Assembly: GCF_000397205.1 (NCBI RefSeq)
Contig: NC_021237.1
Location: forward strand, 1,985,001-2,049,000
Direction: 5' to 3'
Source: Pseudomonas protegens CHA0
Lineage (GTDB): Bacteria; Pseudomonadota; Gammaproteobacteria; Pseudomonadales; Pseudomonadaceae
Length of the DNA stretch: 64,000 nt
In this document: positions 28,411-37,933 of the stretch, piece by piece
Layout: the number at the start of each line of letters is the position of its first letter
Position numbering within the stretch: position 1 is the first letter of the stretch
The notes under the pieces: generated by a model
What the model saw: only the letters and a program-made list of their open reading frames with translations
What the model was told of the DNA's origin: nothing
Databases searched by the model: none
Made by a program: the position numbers and the translations under genes

Positions 28411-29367
28411 ATGACGACTACTGCCCCCTCGACTCCAGGCGTTCAATTGCTTGAGGTCTCGCCGGAATATGCCGGCCAACGTATTGATAACTTCCTTCTC
28501 GCCCGGCTCAAAGGCGTGCCCAAGACCTTGATTTACCGCATTTTGCGTAAAGGCGAAGTGCGAGTGAACAAGGGGCGGATCAAGCCCGAGTACAAGCTGC
28601 AAGCGGGTGATGTGGTGCGCGTGCCTCCCGTGCGTGTGCCCGAGCGCGACGAGCCGGTGCCGCTGGCTCAAGGGCTGCTGCAGCGCCTGGAAGCCTCGAT
28701 CGTCTTCGAAGACAAGGCCCTGATTGTGATCAACAAGCCTGCCGGGATTGCCGTGCATGGCGGCAGCGGCTTGAATTTCGGGGTGATCGAAGCCTTTCGT
28801 CAGTTGCGCCCGGACGCCAAGGAGCTGGAGCTGGTGCATCGCCTCGATCGGGACACCTCCGGCCTGCTGATGATCGCGAAAAAACGCAGCATGCTGCGTC
28901 ATCTGCATGCCGCGCTGCGGGGCGATGGCGTGGACAAGCGCTACATGGCGCTGGTCCGTGGCCATTGGGCCACGGCGGTGAAGCAGGTGCGTGCGCCGCT
29001 GCTCAAGAGCAACCTGCGCTCCGGCGAGCGCATGGTGGAGGTCAACGAAGAGGGCAAGGAGGCCTTGACCGTGTTCAAGGTGCTGCGCCGCTTCGGTGAT
29101 TTCGCCACCATGGTCGAGGCCAAGCCGGTGACCGGGCGTACCCACCAGATTCGTGTGCACACCCTGCATGCCGGGCACTGCATTGCCGGTGACAGCAAGT
29201 ACGGCGATGACGATTTCACTCGCGAGATCCGTGAGCTGGGCGGCAAGCGCCTGTTTCTCCATGCCTATATGTTGACGGTGCCGCTGCCCGATGGCGGCGA
29301 GCTGAAATTGCAGGCCCCGGTGGATGAGATGTGGGCCAAGACCGTGGAGCGCCTGAGTGCACCCTGA
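28411..29367 (+). CDS. rluC: Ribosomal large subunit pseudouridine synthase RluC
   Basis: 318 residues. An N-terminal S4 RNA-binding domain (about 21-80) is joined to the RluA-family catalytic domain with catalytic Asp146 in HRLDRDTSG. By family it converts U955, U2504 and U2580 of 23S rRNA. It is divergent from rne, the conserved arrangement in gamma-proteobacteria. No Shine-Dalgarno precedes the ATG (see the leaderless finding). It overlaps the following HAD gene by 11 nt. Confidence 0.95.
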   Translation: MTTTAPSTPGVQLLEVSPEYAGQRIDNFLLARLKGVPKTLIYRILRKGEVRVNKGRIKPEYKLQAGDVVRVPPVRVPERDEPVPLAQGLLQRLEASIVFEDKALIVINKPAGIAVHGGSGLNFGVIEAFRQLRPDAKELELVHRLDRDTSGLLMIAKKRSMLRHLHAALRGDGVDKRYMALVRGHWATAVKQVRAPLLKSNLRSGERMVEVNEEGKEALTVFKVLRRFGDFATMVEAKPVTGRTHQIRVHTLHAGHCIAGDSKYGDDDFTREIRELGGKRLFLHAYMLTVPLPDGGELKLQAPVDEMWAKTVERLSAP

Positions 29368-30019
29368 TTACAAACTGCTGATCTTCGACTGGGACGGCAC
29401 TCTGGCCGATTCCATTGGTCGGATTGTCGAGTCGATGCACGCATCTGCTGATCGTTCCGGCTTTCCTCGCCGCGATGACTACGCCGTCAAGGGCATTATC
29501 GGTCTGGGGTTGCCAGAGGCGATTCGCACACTGTATCCGGAAATAGATGATGGGCAGTTGGTAGTCTTTCGTCAGCATTATGCGGATCACTACATTGCTC
29601 TCGAGGCAGAGCCTTCGCCTCTGTTTGCTGGAGTGGTGCAGTCTCTCGACGCCTTTCGGGATGAGGGGTATCAGCTGGCTGTCGCCACCGGCAAGGCCCG
29701 GCGAGGGCTGGATCGAGTGTTGAAGGCCCATGGTTGGGAAGGGTATTTCGATATCACCCGGGCGGCCGACGAAACTGCCAGCAAGCCTCATCCATTGATG
29801 CTGGAGGAAATCCTTGCTCATTGCGGGGTTGGGCCGCGGCAGGCTTTGATGGTTGGCGATTCGTCCTTTGATCTGTTGATGGCGCGCAATGCCGGAATGG
29901 ATTCGGTGGCCGTGAGCTACGGTGCTCAGTCCATCGAGGCCTTGCAGGCATTCGAGCCGCGCTTGTCCATCGACCGTTTTCCTCAATTGCACGCCTGGCT
30001 GAGCCAGGGTGCCGATTAA
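29357..30019 (+). CDS. HAD-superfamily hydrolase (Gph-like phosphatase)
   Basis: 220 residues from a GTG inside the rluC end. HAD motif [10 protein letters not shown] with the nucleophile Asp, motif II ([11 protein letters not shown]), and motif [18 protein letters not shown] are intact, with a helical cap between I and II. The substrate is not known; the family includes phosphoglycolate phosphatases. It is encoded with rluC and sppA, a conserved Pseudomonas order. Confidence 0.9.
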   Translation: MHPDYKLLIFDWDGTLADSIGRIVESMHASADRSGFPRRDDYAVKGIIGLGLPEAIRTLYPEIDDGQLVVFRQHYADHYIALEAEPSPLFAGVVQSLDAFRDEGYQLAVATGKARRGLDRVLKAHGWEGYFDITRAADETASKPHPLMLEEILAHCGVGPRQALMVGDSSFDLLMARNAGMDSVAVSYGAQSIEALQAFEPRLSIDRFPQLHAWLSQGAD

Positions 30020-30040
30020 GTTTTTGCTGGGGTAGCAGGC

Positions 30041-31030
30041 ATGACCGACGAATGGAAGGCGCCGAGCAAGGCGGGCGCTGAAGGTGGTGATGATAAAAGC
30101 TGGAAACTGCTGGAGAAGACGCTGTTGGCCAGTGTCCAGGAACAGCGTCGCTCGCGGCGCTGGGGCATTTTCTTCAAGCTGTTGACCTTTGTTTACCTGT
30201 TCGCGGCGCTGGCGTTGTTCACGCCGCTGATGACCATGGAAAAGAATGCCACTCGTGGCGGTAGCTACACCGCGGTGATCGATGTCACGGGGGTGATTGC
30301 CGACAAGGAATCGGCCAGTGCTGACAATATTGTCGGCAGCCTGCGTACTGCGTTCGATGATTCCAAGGTCAAGGGCATTGTGCTGCGTATCAACAGCCCT
30401 GGCGGCAGCCCGGTGCAGTCCGGCTACGTCTATGACGAGATTCGTCGTCTGCGGGCTTTGCACAAGGACACCAAGGTCTACGCGGTGATCTCGGATCTCG
30501 GGGCGTCGGGTGCTTACTACATCGCCAGCGCTGCTGACGAGATCTATGCCGACAAGGCGAGCCTGGTGGGTTCCATTGGTGTGACGGCGGCCGGCTACGG
30601 CTTTGTCGGTACCATGGAGAAGCTGGGGGTTGAGCGTCGCACCTATACCTCGGGCGAGCACAAGTCGTTCCTGGATCCGTTTCAGCCGCAAAAGCCTGAA
30701 GAGACCCAGTTCTGGCAGGGCGTGCTGGACACCACTCATCGCCAGTTCATTGCCAGCGTCAAGCAGGGCCGTGGCGATCGCCTGAAGGACAAGGAGCATC
30801 CGGAGCTGTTCTCCGGCCTGGTGTGGTCGGGCGAGCAGGCGCTGCAATTGGGGTTGATCGATGGCCTGGGCAATACCAGTTCGGTGGCGCGGGATGTGAT
30901 TGGCGAGAAAGAGGTGGTGGACTTTACCGTCCAGGAGTCGCCATTTGATCGCTTCTCGAAGAAGCTCGGTGCCAGCGTGGCAGAGCAGATCGCCATGTGG
31001 ATGGGCTTTCAGGGCCCAACCTTGCGCTGA
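30041..31030 (+). CDS. sppA: Signal peptide peptidase SppA (S49 family)
   Basis: 329 residues, the short SppA type. An inner-membrane anchor lies at about residues 42-63. The S49 core follows with the likely nucleophile Ser156 (DLGASGAYY) and the general base Lys208 (GEHKSF), 52 residues apart as in the short Bacillus enzyme. It degrades cleaved signal peptides in the membrane. A terminator follows. Confidence 0.93.
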   Translation: MTDEWKAPSKAGAEGGDDKSWKLLEKTLLASVQEQRRSRRWGIFFKLLTFVYLFAALALFTPLMTMEKNATRGGSYTAVIDVTGVIADKESASADNIVGSLRTAFDDSKVKGIVLRINSPGGSPVQSGYVYDEIRRLRALHKDTKVYAVISDLGASGAYYIASAADEIYADKASLVGSIGVTAAGYGFVGTMEKLGVERRTYTSGEHKSFLDPFQPQKPEETQFWQGVLDTTHRQFIASVKQGRGDRLKDKEHPELFSGLVWSGEQALQLGLIDGLGNTSSVARDVIGEKEVVDFTVQESPFDRFSKKLGASVAEQIAMWMGFQGPTLR

Positions 31031-31044
31031 TCGGGTGTTGCTCA

Positions 31045-31077
31045 ATAAAAAGCCGGCTTGAGTGCCGGCTTTTTTAT
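31045..31077. terminator. Bidirectional terminator between sppA and yceF
   Basis: Stem AAAAAGCCGGC / GCCGGCTTTTTT with a short loop, flanked by A- and T-runs. Confidence 0.9.
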
Positions 31078-31083
31078 GGCGGC

Positions 31084-31662
31084 TCAGGGTGTCTCTACGC
31101 CCTCGGCCAGCAGCATGTCCACGAGGCGGATCAGTGGCAGGCCTATAAGGCTGGTGGCGTCGCTGCCGGCGGTGCTCTGGAACAGGCTGACCCCCAGGCC
31201 TTCGGCCTTGAAGCTGCCGGCGCAATCATAGGGCTGTTCGGCGTGCAGGTAGCGTTCGATGCGGGTGCTGTCCAGGAGGCGCATGTTGACCGTGAACGGG
31301 ACGCAGTCGACTTGGCAGTGGCCGGTCTGGCTGTTGAGCAGGGCCAGGCCGGTGAGGAAGGTCACGCTGGCGCCGCTGGCGTCCAGCAGTTGCTGGCGGG
31401 CTTTTTCGAAGGTATGGGGTTTGCCGATGATGCGCTCGCCGAGCACCGCGACCTGGTCGGAACCGATGATCAGGTGTGCTGGATGGCTGCTTGCCAGGGC
31501 GCGGGCCTTTTCCTCGGCCAGGCGTTTCACCAGGGCCGTGGCAGACTCTCCGGGACGATGGCTTTCGTCGATGTCAGGAGAGCTGCAGGTGAAGGGCAGG
31601 CGCAGGCGGGACAGCAATTCCCGGCGGTAGGCCGAGCTTGAGGCGAGTAATAAAGGCAGCAT
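31084..31662 (-). CDS. yceF: Maf-family nucleotide pyrophosphatase, YceF type (7-methyl-GTP pyrophosphatase)
   Basis: 192 residues. The Maf fold starts LLLASSSAYRRELLSRL and includes HLIIGSDQV and GKPHTFEKAR. The YceF subgroup residues and its position beside yceD-rpmF-plsX match E. coli YceF, shown to hydrolyse m7GTP; other Maf proteins hydrolyse dTTP/UTP. ATG at 31662 with AGGAG upstream; a longer frame to 32178 runs antisense through yceD and is spurious. It is divergent from yceD. Confidence 0.92.
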   Translation of the reverse strand: MLPLLLASSSAYRRELLSRLRLPFTCSSPDIDESHRPGESATALVKRLAEEKARALASSHPAHLIIGSDQVAVLGERIIGKPHTFEKARQQLLDASGASVTFLTGLALLNSQTGHCQVDCVPFTVNMRLLDSTRIERYLHAEQPYDCAGSFKAEGLGVSLFQSTAGSDATSLIGLPLIRLVDMLLAEGVETP

Positions 31663-31730
31663 GTGCGTCTCCTGAGGCAGGCCGGGAATTCTAGCGAGGC
31701 TTGCAAGTGACGGACAGGGCTGAATTTCCT

Positions 31731-31758
31731 TTGACATGGCCTGGTGCATCCCTATAAT
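31731..31758 (+). promoter_or_regulatory. Consensus sigma-70 promoter of the yceD-rpmF-plsX operon
   Basis: TTGACA (31731-31736) and TATAAT (31753-31758), both perfect consensus, have 16-bp spacing. The predicted start, about 31764-31768, coincides with the yceD ATG at 31768. Confidence 0.88.
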
Positions 31759-31767
31759 GCTGCGCCT

Positions 31768-32295
31768 ATGTTGAATGACCCGATTCCACCTCACGTTGAC
31801 CCGCGCAAATTGGCTGACCGTGGCACCACCCTTCAAGGTGAACTGCTGCTGGCCGATTTGGAGAGACTCTGCGACCCGCTTTCCGACAATGTCGGTACGG
31901 TGCAGGCTAAATTCGTTTTCGAGCGTGACGAGCGTAAAGCTGTAGTTATCCACAGCTCCATCGACGTCGAAGTCAAAATGGTTTGCCAGCGTTGTCTTGA
32001 GCTGGTCACCCTGCCGATCCACAGTGAGTGCAGTTACGCTGTGGTGAAGGAGGGTGCGAATACCCAGTCGTTGCCGAAAGGTTATGACGTGCTGGAACTG
32101 GGCGAAGATCCTTTGGATCTGCAGGCGTTGGTCGAGGAAGAGCTTTTGCTTGCCTTGCCAATCGTGCCTGCTCATCATCCGGAAGAATGCCAGCAGCCGG
32201 CGGGGCTCGATGAGCCCGAACCGAGCGAGGACGAGGTAACGCGGTCCAACCCGTTCAGTGTATTGGCGCAGTTAAAGCGTGACCCAAACGTTTAG
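31768..32295 (+). CDS. yceD: YceD/DUF177 family protein (23S rRNA accumulation protein)
   Basis: 175 residues. The DUF177 core includes the CQRCLE motif and the C-terminal NPFSVLAQLKRDP. YceD is conserved upstream of rpmF in most bacteria and is required for normal 23S rRNA levels in E. coli and plants. Start at MLNDPIPPHVDPRKL by family; an upstream in-frame ATG at 31744 lies inside the promoter and is rejected. The stop is followed by AGGAG for rpmF. Confidence 0.92.
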   Translation: MLNDPIPPHVDPRKLADRGTTLQGELLLADLERLCDPLSDNVGTVQAKFVFERDERKAVVIHSSIDVEVKMVCQRCLELVTLPIHSECSYAVVKEGANTQSLPKGYDVLELGEDPLDLQALVEEELLLALPIVPAHHPEECQQPAGLDEPEPSEDEVTRSNPFSVLAQLKRDPNV

Positions 32296-32308
32296 GAGTT
32301 AATCAATT

Positions 32309-32491
32309 ATGGCTGTTCAGCAGAACAAAAAATCCCGCTCTGCCCGTGACATGCGTCGTTCCCACGATGCTCTCGAGGCTAGCACCCTGTCCGTAGAAAA
32401 GACCACCGGTGAAGTTCACCTGCGTCACCACGTATCGCCAGAAGGCGTATACCGTGGTCGTAAAGTGATCGACAAGGGCGCTGACGAGTAA
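32309..32491 (+). CDS. rpmF: 50S ribosomal protein L32
   Basis: 60 residues beginning [20 protein letters not shown], a clear L32. It lacks the four-Cys zinc ribbon found in some L32 paralogs. AGGAG precedes the ATG. Between yceD and plsX, the order typical of gamma-proteobacteria, it links ribosome and membrane lipid synthesis. Confidence 0.98.
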
Positions 32492-32494
32492 TCC

Positions 32495-33505
32495 TTGTCC
32501 GCTCAAGTCATCGCGATTGACGCAATGGGCGGGGACTTCGGTCCCCGCAGCATTGTTCAGGCGAGTATTGCTTGTCTGTCTGCTACCCCCTCGCTGCACC
32601 TGACCCTGGTTGGTCAACCCTCCCTTCTTGAAGAACTGATTTCCGGTCAAACGGCTGTGGATCGCGCGCGCCTGACGATTACCCCTGCAAGCGAGGTGAT
32701 CACCATGGACGAAAAGCCTTCCCAGGCCCTGCGGGGCAAGCCGGACTCTTCGATGCGGGTGGCCCTTGAGCTGTTGCGCGATGAGAAGGTCCAGGCCTGC
32801 GTCAGTGCCGGTAATACCGGTGCGCTGATGGCGCTGTCGCGTTATGTGCTGAAAACCCTGCCCGGAATCGATCGGCCGGCGATGGTGGCTGCCATCCCGA
32901 CTCAGCGTGGCTATTGCCAATTGCTGGATCTGGGAGCCAACGTCGATTGCAGTGCCGAGCACCTGTTGCAGTTCGCCATCATGGGCTCGGTTGCGGCGGA
33001 AACCCTGGGCATCGTGCGGCCGCGGGTGGCCTTGCTGAATATCGGCACCGAGGACATCAAGGGCAACCAGCAGGTCAAGCTGGCGGCGAGCTTGCTGCAG
33101 CAGGCCCGCGGCCTCAACTACATCGGTTTCGTCGAGGGCGATGGGTTGTATCGGGGCGAGGCGGACGTGGTGGTGTGCGACGGTTTTGTCGGCAACATCC
33201 TGCTCAAGTCCAGCGAGGGGCTGGCGACCATGATCGCCGCTCGTATAGAAGCCTTGTTCAGGCAGAATCTGCTGTCCCGGGCTGTTGGGGCGCTGGCCTT
33301 GCCGCTGATGCGCAGGTTGCAGGCGGATCTGGCGCCGGCGCGGCACAACGGTGCGAGTTTCCTCGGCTTGCAGGGGATCGTGGTGAAGAGCCATGGTTCT
33401 GCAGGCGTTCAAGGTTTCCAGAGTGCCATTCAGCGGGCGTTGATCGAGATCCAGGAAGACCTGCCGCGCCGCTTGCATGGGCGTCTTGAAGACTTGTTGC
33501 TTTAG
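32495..33505 (+). CDS. plsX: Phosphate acyltransferase PlsX
   Basis: 336 residues. It converts acyl-ACP to acyl-phosphate for PlsY in phospholipid synthesis. The N-terminal [13 protein letters not shown] and [13 protein letters not shown] motifs are typical. A TTG start three nt after the rpmF stop is chosen because the family N-terminus ([13 protein letters not shown]) begins there; no ATG exists before residue 11. Confidence 0.95.
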   Translation: MSAQVIAIDAMGGDFGPRSIVQASIACLSATPSLHLTLVGQPSLLEELISGQTAVDRARLTITPASEVITMDEKPSQALRGKPDSSMRVALELLRDEKVQACVSAGNTGALMALSRYVLKTLPGIDRPAMVAAIPTQRGYCQLLDLGANVDCSAEHLLQFAIMGSVAAETLGIVRPRVALLNIGTEDIKGNQQVKLAASLLQQARGLNYIGFVEGDGLYRGEADVVVCDGFVGNILLKSSEGLATMIAARIEALFRQNLLSRAVGALALPLMRRLQADLAPARHNGASFLGLQGIVVKSHGSAGVQGFQSAIQRALIEIQEDLPRRLHGRLEDLLL

Positions 33506-33631
33506 GCGTTTTCCCTGTGGAGTGCTTAAATGTGACCGCTCAGTTCAATTGGCCATCCAACTGTCAGTTTCTTGCGTCCACCACGGTGTGACGTCAATTC
33601 TCCGACGACAAGATCATTAGGGGCTTGTTAC

Positions 33632-34570
33632 ATGTCTGCATCCCTCGCATTCGTCTTTCCAGGACAGGGCTCGCAGTCCCTCGGCATGTTGGCCGAGCTG
33701 GGCGCGCAGTACCCACTGATCCTCGATACGTTCAAAGAAGCCTCCGATGCTCTGGGCTACGACCTCTGGGCTCTGACCCAGGAAGGTCCTGCAGAGCTGC
33801 TCAATCAAACCGACAAGACCCAGCCGGCCATCCTCACCGCGTCCATCGCCCTGTGGCGTGTATGGCTGGCCGAAGGTGGTGCGCGCCCGGCTTTCGTCGC
33901 CGGTCACAGCCTGGGTGAATACAGTGCCCTGGTCGCCGCTGGCAGCCTGACCCTGGGTGAAGCGGCCAAGCTGGTCGAGCGTCGTGGCCAGTTGATGCAG
34001 GAAGCCGTGCCGGCAGGGCAGGGCGGCATGGCTGCAATTCTCGGCCTGGAAGATGCCGATGTGGTCGCCGCCTGTGCTGAAGCCGCGCAGGGCGAGGTGG
34101 TCAGCGCCGTGAACTACAACTCCCCTGGCCAGGTGGTGATCGCCGGGGCCAAGGCGGCTGTGGATCGCGCCATCGAGGGCTGCAAGGCGCGGGGCGCCAA
34201 GCGCGCCATGCCGCTGCCGGTCAGCGTGCCTTCCCACTGTGAGCTGATGCGCCCGGCCGCCGAGCGCTTTGCCGAGTCGATCGCTGCGATCAACTGGCAG
34301 GCACCGCAGATTCCATTGGTACAGAACGTCAGTGCCGCTGTGGCCGCCGACCTGGACACCCTCAAGCGCGACCTGCTGGAGCAGTTGTACAAGCCGGTAC
34401 GTTGGGTCGAGTCGATCCAGACTCTGGCAGCCAATGGCGCCACCGAGCTGGTCGAGTGCGGCCCGGGCAAGGTCCTGGCCGGCCTCAACAAGCGCTGCGC
34501 CGAAGGCGTGTCGACCTCTAACCTGAACACCCCAGATGCTTTCGCTGCCGCCCGTGCAGCGTTGGCCTGA
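33632..34570 (+). CDS. fabD: Malonyl-CoA:ACP transacylase FabD
   Basis: 312 residues. It loads malonyl groups on ACP. FVFPGQGSQS and the nucleophile Ser93 in GHSLGEYSALVAAG are present. The ATG at 33632 has AGGGG 8 nt upstream; the frame is open a further 20 codons. A 126-bp gap after plsX may hold a separate promoter. Confidence 0.97.
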   Translation: MSASLAFVFPGQGSQSLGMLAELGAQYPLILDTFKEASDALGYDLWALTQEGPAELLNQTDKTQPAILTASIALWRVWLAEGGARPAFVAGHSLGEYSALVAAGSLTLGEAAKLVERRGQLMQEAVPAGQGGMAAILGLEDADVVAACAEAAQGEVVSAVNYNSPGQVVIAGAKAAVDRAIEGCKARGAKRAMPLPVSVPSHCELMRPAAERFAESIAAINWQAPQIPLVQNVSAAVAADLDTLKRDLLEQLYKPVRWVESIQTLAANGATELVECGPGKVLAGLNKRCAEGVSTSNLNTPDAFAAARAALA

Positions 34571-34586
34571 ACTAGGAGAAGCTTGC

Positions 34587-35327
34587 ATGAGTCTGCAAGG
34601 TAAAGTTGCACTGGTGACCGGCGCCAGCCGTGGTATCGGCCAGGCCATCGCGCTTGAGCTGGGGCGTATGGGCGCCACCGTGGTGGGTACCGCCACGTCC
34701 GCTTCGGGTGCCGAGCGCATTGCTGCCACCCTCAAGGAAAATGGCATCCAGGGCACCGGCCTTGAGCTGAACGTTACCAGTGACGAGTCCGTGGCTGCAG
34801 TCCTGGCCAGCATCGCCGAGCAGTTCGGTGCGCCGGCGATCCTGGTGAACAACGCCGGCATCACTCGCGACAACCTGATGATGCGCATGAAAGATGACGA
34901 ATGGTACGACGTGGTCGATACCAACCTGAACAGCCTGTATCGCCTGTCCAAGGGCGTTCTGCGTGGCATGACCAAGGCTCGTTGGGGTCGAATTATCAGT
35001 ATTGGCTCGGTTGTGGGTGCCATGGGCAACGCAGGCCAAGTAAACTACGCGGCCGCCAAGGCCGGTCTCGAAGGTTTCAGCCGTGCCCTGGCCCGTGAAG
35101 TGGGTTCGCGGTCGATCACGGTGAACTCGGTTGCTCCAGGTTTTATCGACACCGATATGACCCGCGAACTGCCGGAAGCGCAGCGTGAAGCACTGCTGAC
35201 GCAAATTCCGCTGGGTCGTCTGGGCCAGGCTCAAGAGATCGCGCAAGTGGTCGCTTTTCTGGCATCCGACGGTGCGGCATACGTTACTGGGGCTACAATC
35301 CCGGTCAACGGCGGGATGTATATGTGA
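34587..35327 (+). CDS. fabG: 3-oxoacyl-ACP reductase FabG
   Basis: 246 residues of the short-chain dehydrogenase family. NADPH-binding TGASRGIG, NNAGITRDNL, catalytic Ser-Tyr-Lys (SIGSVVG, then YAAAK) and C-terminal NVNGGMYM-like end are intact. AGGAGAAG precedes the ATG at 34587. It carries out the first reduction of each elongation cycle. Confidence 0.97.
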   Translation: MSLQGKVALVTGASRGIGQAIALELGRMGATVVGTATSASGAERIAATLKENGIQGTGLELNVTSDESVAAVLASIAEQFGAPAILVNNAGITRDNLMMRMKDDEWYDVVDTNLNSLYRLSKGVLRGMTKARWGRIISIGSVVGAMGNAGQVNYAAAKAGLEGFSRALAREVGSRSITVNSVAPGFIDTDMTRELPEAQREALLTQIPLGRLGQAQEIAQVVAFLASDGAAYVTGATIPVNGGMYM

Positions 35328-35501
35328 GTCAAATGTGACGGATTGCTTCAAAAAAATGTCATACGAGCTGTCTAAAATCCGTTATAAAGCTGCAATCAAT
35401 TTATAGGCAGATGGCCAAAGGGTTTGAGGGACAAAGCTTTCAGTTGAAAAGCTGAAAAGCCTTTCTATACACTTACCCACTGGCCAGCTGCCTGAATTTG
35501 T

Positions 35502-35518
35502 CCATTAGGAGTGAAAAC
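35502..35518 (+). promoter_or_regulatory. acpP ribosome-binding site with RgsA complementarity
   Basis: CCATTAGGAGT (35502-35512) followed, after one unpaired G, by AAAAC is complementary to the RgsA RNA segment encoded at 41713-41728. The match covers the AGGAG Shine-Dalgarno of acpP. Pairing would block ribosome binding. Confidence 0.75.
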
Positions 35519-35523
35519 AAGGT

Positions 35524-35760
35524 ATGAGCACCATCGAAGAGCGCGTCAAGAAAATCGTTGCTGAGCAACTGGGCGTTAAAGAAGAAGAAGTTGTTAACAC
35601 CGCTTCCTTCGTTGAAGACCTGGGTGCCGACTCCCTTGACACCGTTGAGCTGGTGATGGCTCTGGAAGAGGAATTCGAGACCGAAATCCCTGACGAAGAA
35701 GCTGAAAAGATCACTACCGTTCAAGCAGCTATCGACTACGTTACCAGCCACCAGGCTTAA
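35524..35760 (+). CDS. acpP: Acyl carrier protein
   Basis: 78 residues, strongly acidic. Ser37 in the DSL motif ([11 protein letters not shown]) carries 4'-phosphopantetheine. A 196-bp gap after fabG includes AT-rich sequence with TATAAA-like hexamers but no -35 I trust, probably holding the strong acpP promoter. It is followed by its own terminator, giving a monocistronic abundant mRNA as in other bacteria. Confidence 0.98.
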   Translation: MSTIEERVKKIVAEQLGVKEEEVVNTASFVEDLGADSLDTVELVMALEEEFETEIPDEEAEKITTVQAAIDYVTSHQA

Positions 35761-35790
35761 TCGTTTGTAGTCGTCTTTTGCTGTCATGGA

Positions 35791-35826
35791 AAAACCGCAC
35801 TGCCGTTACGGCGTGCGGTTTTTTCT
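35791..35826 (+). terminator. Terminator between acpP and fabF
   Basis: Stem AAAACCGCAC / GTGCGGTTTT around CGTAACGG-like loop bases, then a T-run. It probably attenuates readthrough into fabF. Confidence 0.88.
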
Positions 35827-35870
35827 TTAGGCCTGATACAAAGTGTCGTCATTAGAAAAAGGAGAGTGCT

Positions 35871-37115
35871 GTGTCGCGTAGACGCGTCGTAGTCACCGGT
35901 ATGGGTATGTTGTCGCCACTGGGTACGGATGTGCCAAGCAGCTGGCAGGGCATTCTGGCTGGCCAAAGTGGCATCGGTCTGATCGAACACACCGACCTTT
36001 CTGCCTATTCCACCCGTTTTGGCGGCTCGGTAAAGGGCTTCAATGTCGAGGAATACCTATCGGTCAAAGAGGCCCGCAAACTCGACCTGTTCATTCAATA
36101 CGGCCTGGCAGCCGGTTTCCAGGCGGTACGCAACGCCGGTCTGGAAGTCACCGATGCCAACCGTGAACGCATCGGCGTGGCCATGGGCTCGGGTATTGGC
36201 GGTTTGACCAATATCGAGGAAACCAGCCGCATCCTGCACGATTCCGGCCCACGACGGATTTCTCCGTTCTTCGTGCCTGGTTCGATCATCAACATGATTT
36301 CCGGTTTCCTGTCCATCCACTTGGGTGCCCAGGGGCCGAACTACGCCATTTCCACTGCGTGCACCACCGGTACCCACTGCATTGGCATGGCTGCGCGCAA
36401 CATCGCCTACGGCGAAGCCGACGTGATGATCGCCGGCGGTGCTGAAATGGCTGCCTGTGGCCTGGGCATGGGTGGCTTCGGTGCGTCCCGTGCACTGTCG
36501 ACCCGCAACGACGAGCCGACCCGCGCCAGCCGTCCCTGGGACAAGGGGCGTGATGGCTTCGTCCTGTCCGACGGCGCCGGCGCCCTGGTTCTGGAAGAGC
36601 TGGAGCACGCCAAGGCTCGTGGGGCCACCATCTATGCGGAGCTGATCGGCTTCGGCATGAGCGGTGACGCCTATCACATGACGTCGCCTCCCGCCGATGG
36701 TGCCGGTGCTGCGCGCTGCATCGCCAATGCCCTGCGCGACGCCAAGCTCAACGTGGACCAGGTGCAGTACATCAACGCCCATGGCACTTCGACCCCGGCC
36801 GGCGACCTGGCCGAGGCCGAAGCGATCAAGAGCGTGTTCGGCGATCACGCCTACAAGCTGGCGGTCAGTTCCACCAAGTCCATGACGGGTCACCTGCTGG
36901 GTGCCGCGGGGGCGATCGAGGCGATCTTCAGTGTGCTGGCAATCAACAGCCAGGCCGCGCCGCCCACCATCAACCTGGATGAGCCGGATGAAGGCTGCGA
37001 TCTCGATTTCGTGCCGCACACCGCGCGCAGCATGGACATCGACGTAGTGCTGTCCAACTCCTTCGGTTTTGGTGGCACCAACGGCTCCCTGGTGTTCCGC
37101 CGGTTCTCCGAGTGA
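35871..37115 (+). CDS. fabF: 3-oxoacyl-ACP synthase II FabF
   Basis: 414 residues. It condenses malonyl-ACP with acyl-ACP. The Cys-His-His site is visible: Cys164 ([11 protein letters not shown]), His in [11 protein letters not shown] and His in [17 protein letters not shown] start with GGAGAG upstream is used. It overlaps the pabC ATG by one base. Confidence 0.97.
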   Translation: MSRRRVVVTGMGMLSPLGTDVPSSWQGILAGQSGIGLIEHTDLSAYSTRFGGSVKGFNVEEYLSVKEARKLDLFIQYGLAAGFQAVRNAGLEVTDANRERIGVAMGSGIGGLTNIEETSRILHDSGPRRISPFFVPGSIINMISGFLSIHLGAQGPNYAISTACTTGTHCIGMAARNIAYGEADVMIAGGAEMAACGLGMGGFGASRALSTRNDEPTRASRPWDKGRDGFVLSDGAGALVLEELEHAKARGATIYAELIGFGMSGDAYHMTSPPADGAGAARCIANALRDAKLNVDQVQYINAHGTSTPAGDLAEAEAIKSVFGDHAYKLAVSSTKSMTGHLLGAAGAIEAIFSVLAINSQAAPPTINLDEPDEGCDLDFVPHTARSMDIDVVLSNSFGFGGTNGSLVFRRFSE

Positions 37116-37930
37116 TGCACAGCTGGGTCGACGGTCAGCCGGCTGACGCACTGTCGCTCAAGGACCGCGGCCTGGCTTACGGTGATGGTCTGTTCGAGAC
37201 CATTGCCGTCAAATCCGGGCGCCCGCAGTTGCTGGAGCGGCATCTGCAGCGTTTGGCCGAAGGATGCCGTCGCCTGGCGCTGACGGCGGATCAAGCCCTG
37301 ATCCGCAGTGAGCTGCAGGCTTATGCGGCGGCTTTGGGGGAGGGTGTGCTCAAGCTGATCCTGACCCGGGGCGACAGCCAGCGCGGCTATGCCGCCGATC
37401 CTGCAACCGCTGCACGGCGGATTCTCCAGGGCTCCGCATTGCCGGTGTATCCCCCGGCCCATGCCGAGCAAGGCATTCGTCTGTTTCCCTGTACCACGCG
37501 CCTGGCCGAGCAGCCGCTGCTGGCCGGCCTCAAGCACCTCAATCGTCTGGAGCAGGTTCTGGCTCGTGCCGAGTGGCGTGATGCCGAGCATGCCGAAGGC
37601 TTGATGCGAGATACCTCTGGGCGAGTTATCGAAGGCGTGTTCAGCAACCTGTTCCTGGTCAGCCAGGGGCGGCTGCTGACGGCTGACCTGAGTCGCTGCG
37701 GCGTGGCCGGGGTGATGCGCGCTGAAATACTGTTTCAGGCCGAGTCATTGGGCATCCCCGCGCAAGTCGGGGATATCAGTCTCGATCAACTGCAACAGGC
37801 TGATGAAGTCTTTGTCTGCAACAGTGTCTATGGCGTCTGGCCAGTGCTTGGCTGTGCCGGGATGAGCTGGTCGGCGGGTGCGCTCACCCGTAAACTGCAG
37901 GGCATTACCCGCGCACTACTGGATGCTTGA
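37115..37930 (+). CDS. pabC: Aminodeoxychorismate lyase PabC
   Basis: 271 residues, a PLP fold-type IV enzyme. It releases pyruvate from aminodeoxychorismate to give p-aminobenzoate for folate. The PLP Lys lies in LAGLKHLNRLEQVLAR. ATG at 37115 (TGATG overlap with fabF) is preferred; a GTG one codon upstream is also possible. FabF-PabC-MltG-Tmk-HolB is the conserved enterobacterial/pseudomonad order. Confidence 0.94.
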   Translation: MHSWVDGQPADALSLKDRGLAYGDGLFETIAVKSGRPQLLERHLQRLAEGCRRLALTADQALIRSELQAYAAALGEGVLKLILTRGDSQRGYAADPATAARRILQGSALPVYPPAHAEQGIRLFPCTTRLAEQPLLAGLKHLNRLEQVLARAEWRDAEHAEGLMRDTSGRVIEGVFSNLFLVSQGRLLTADLSRCGVAGVMRAEILFQAESLGIPAQVGDISLDQLQQADEVFVCNSVYGVWPVLGCAGMSWSAGALTRKLQGITRALLDA

Positions 37931-37933
37931 TTC

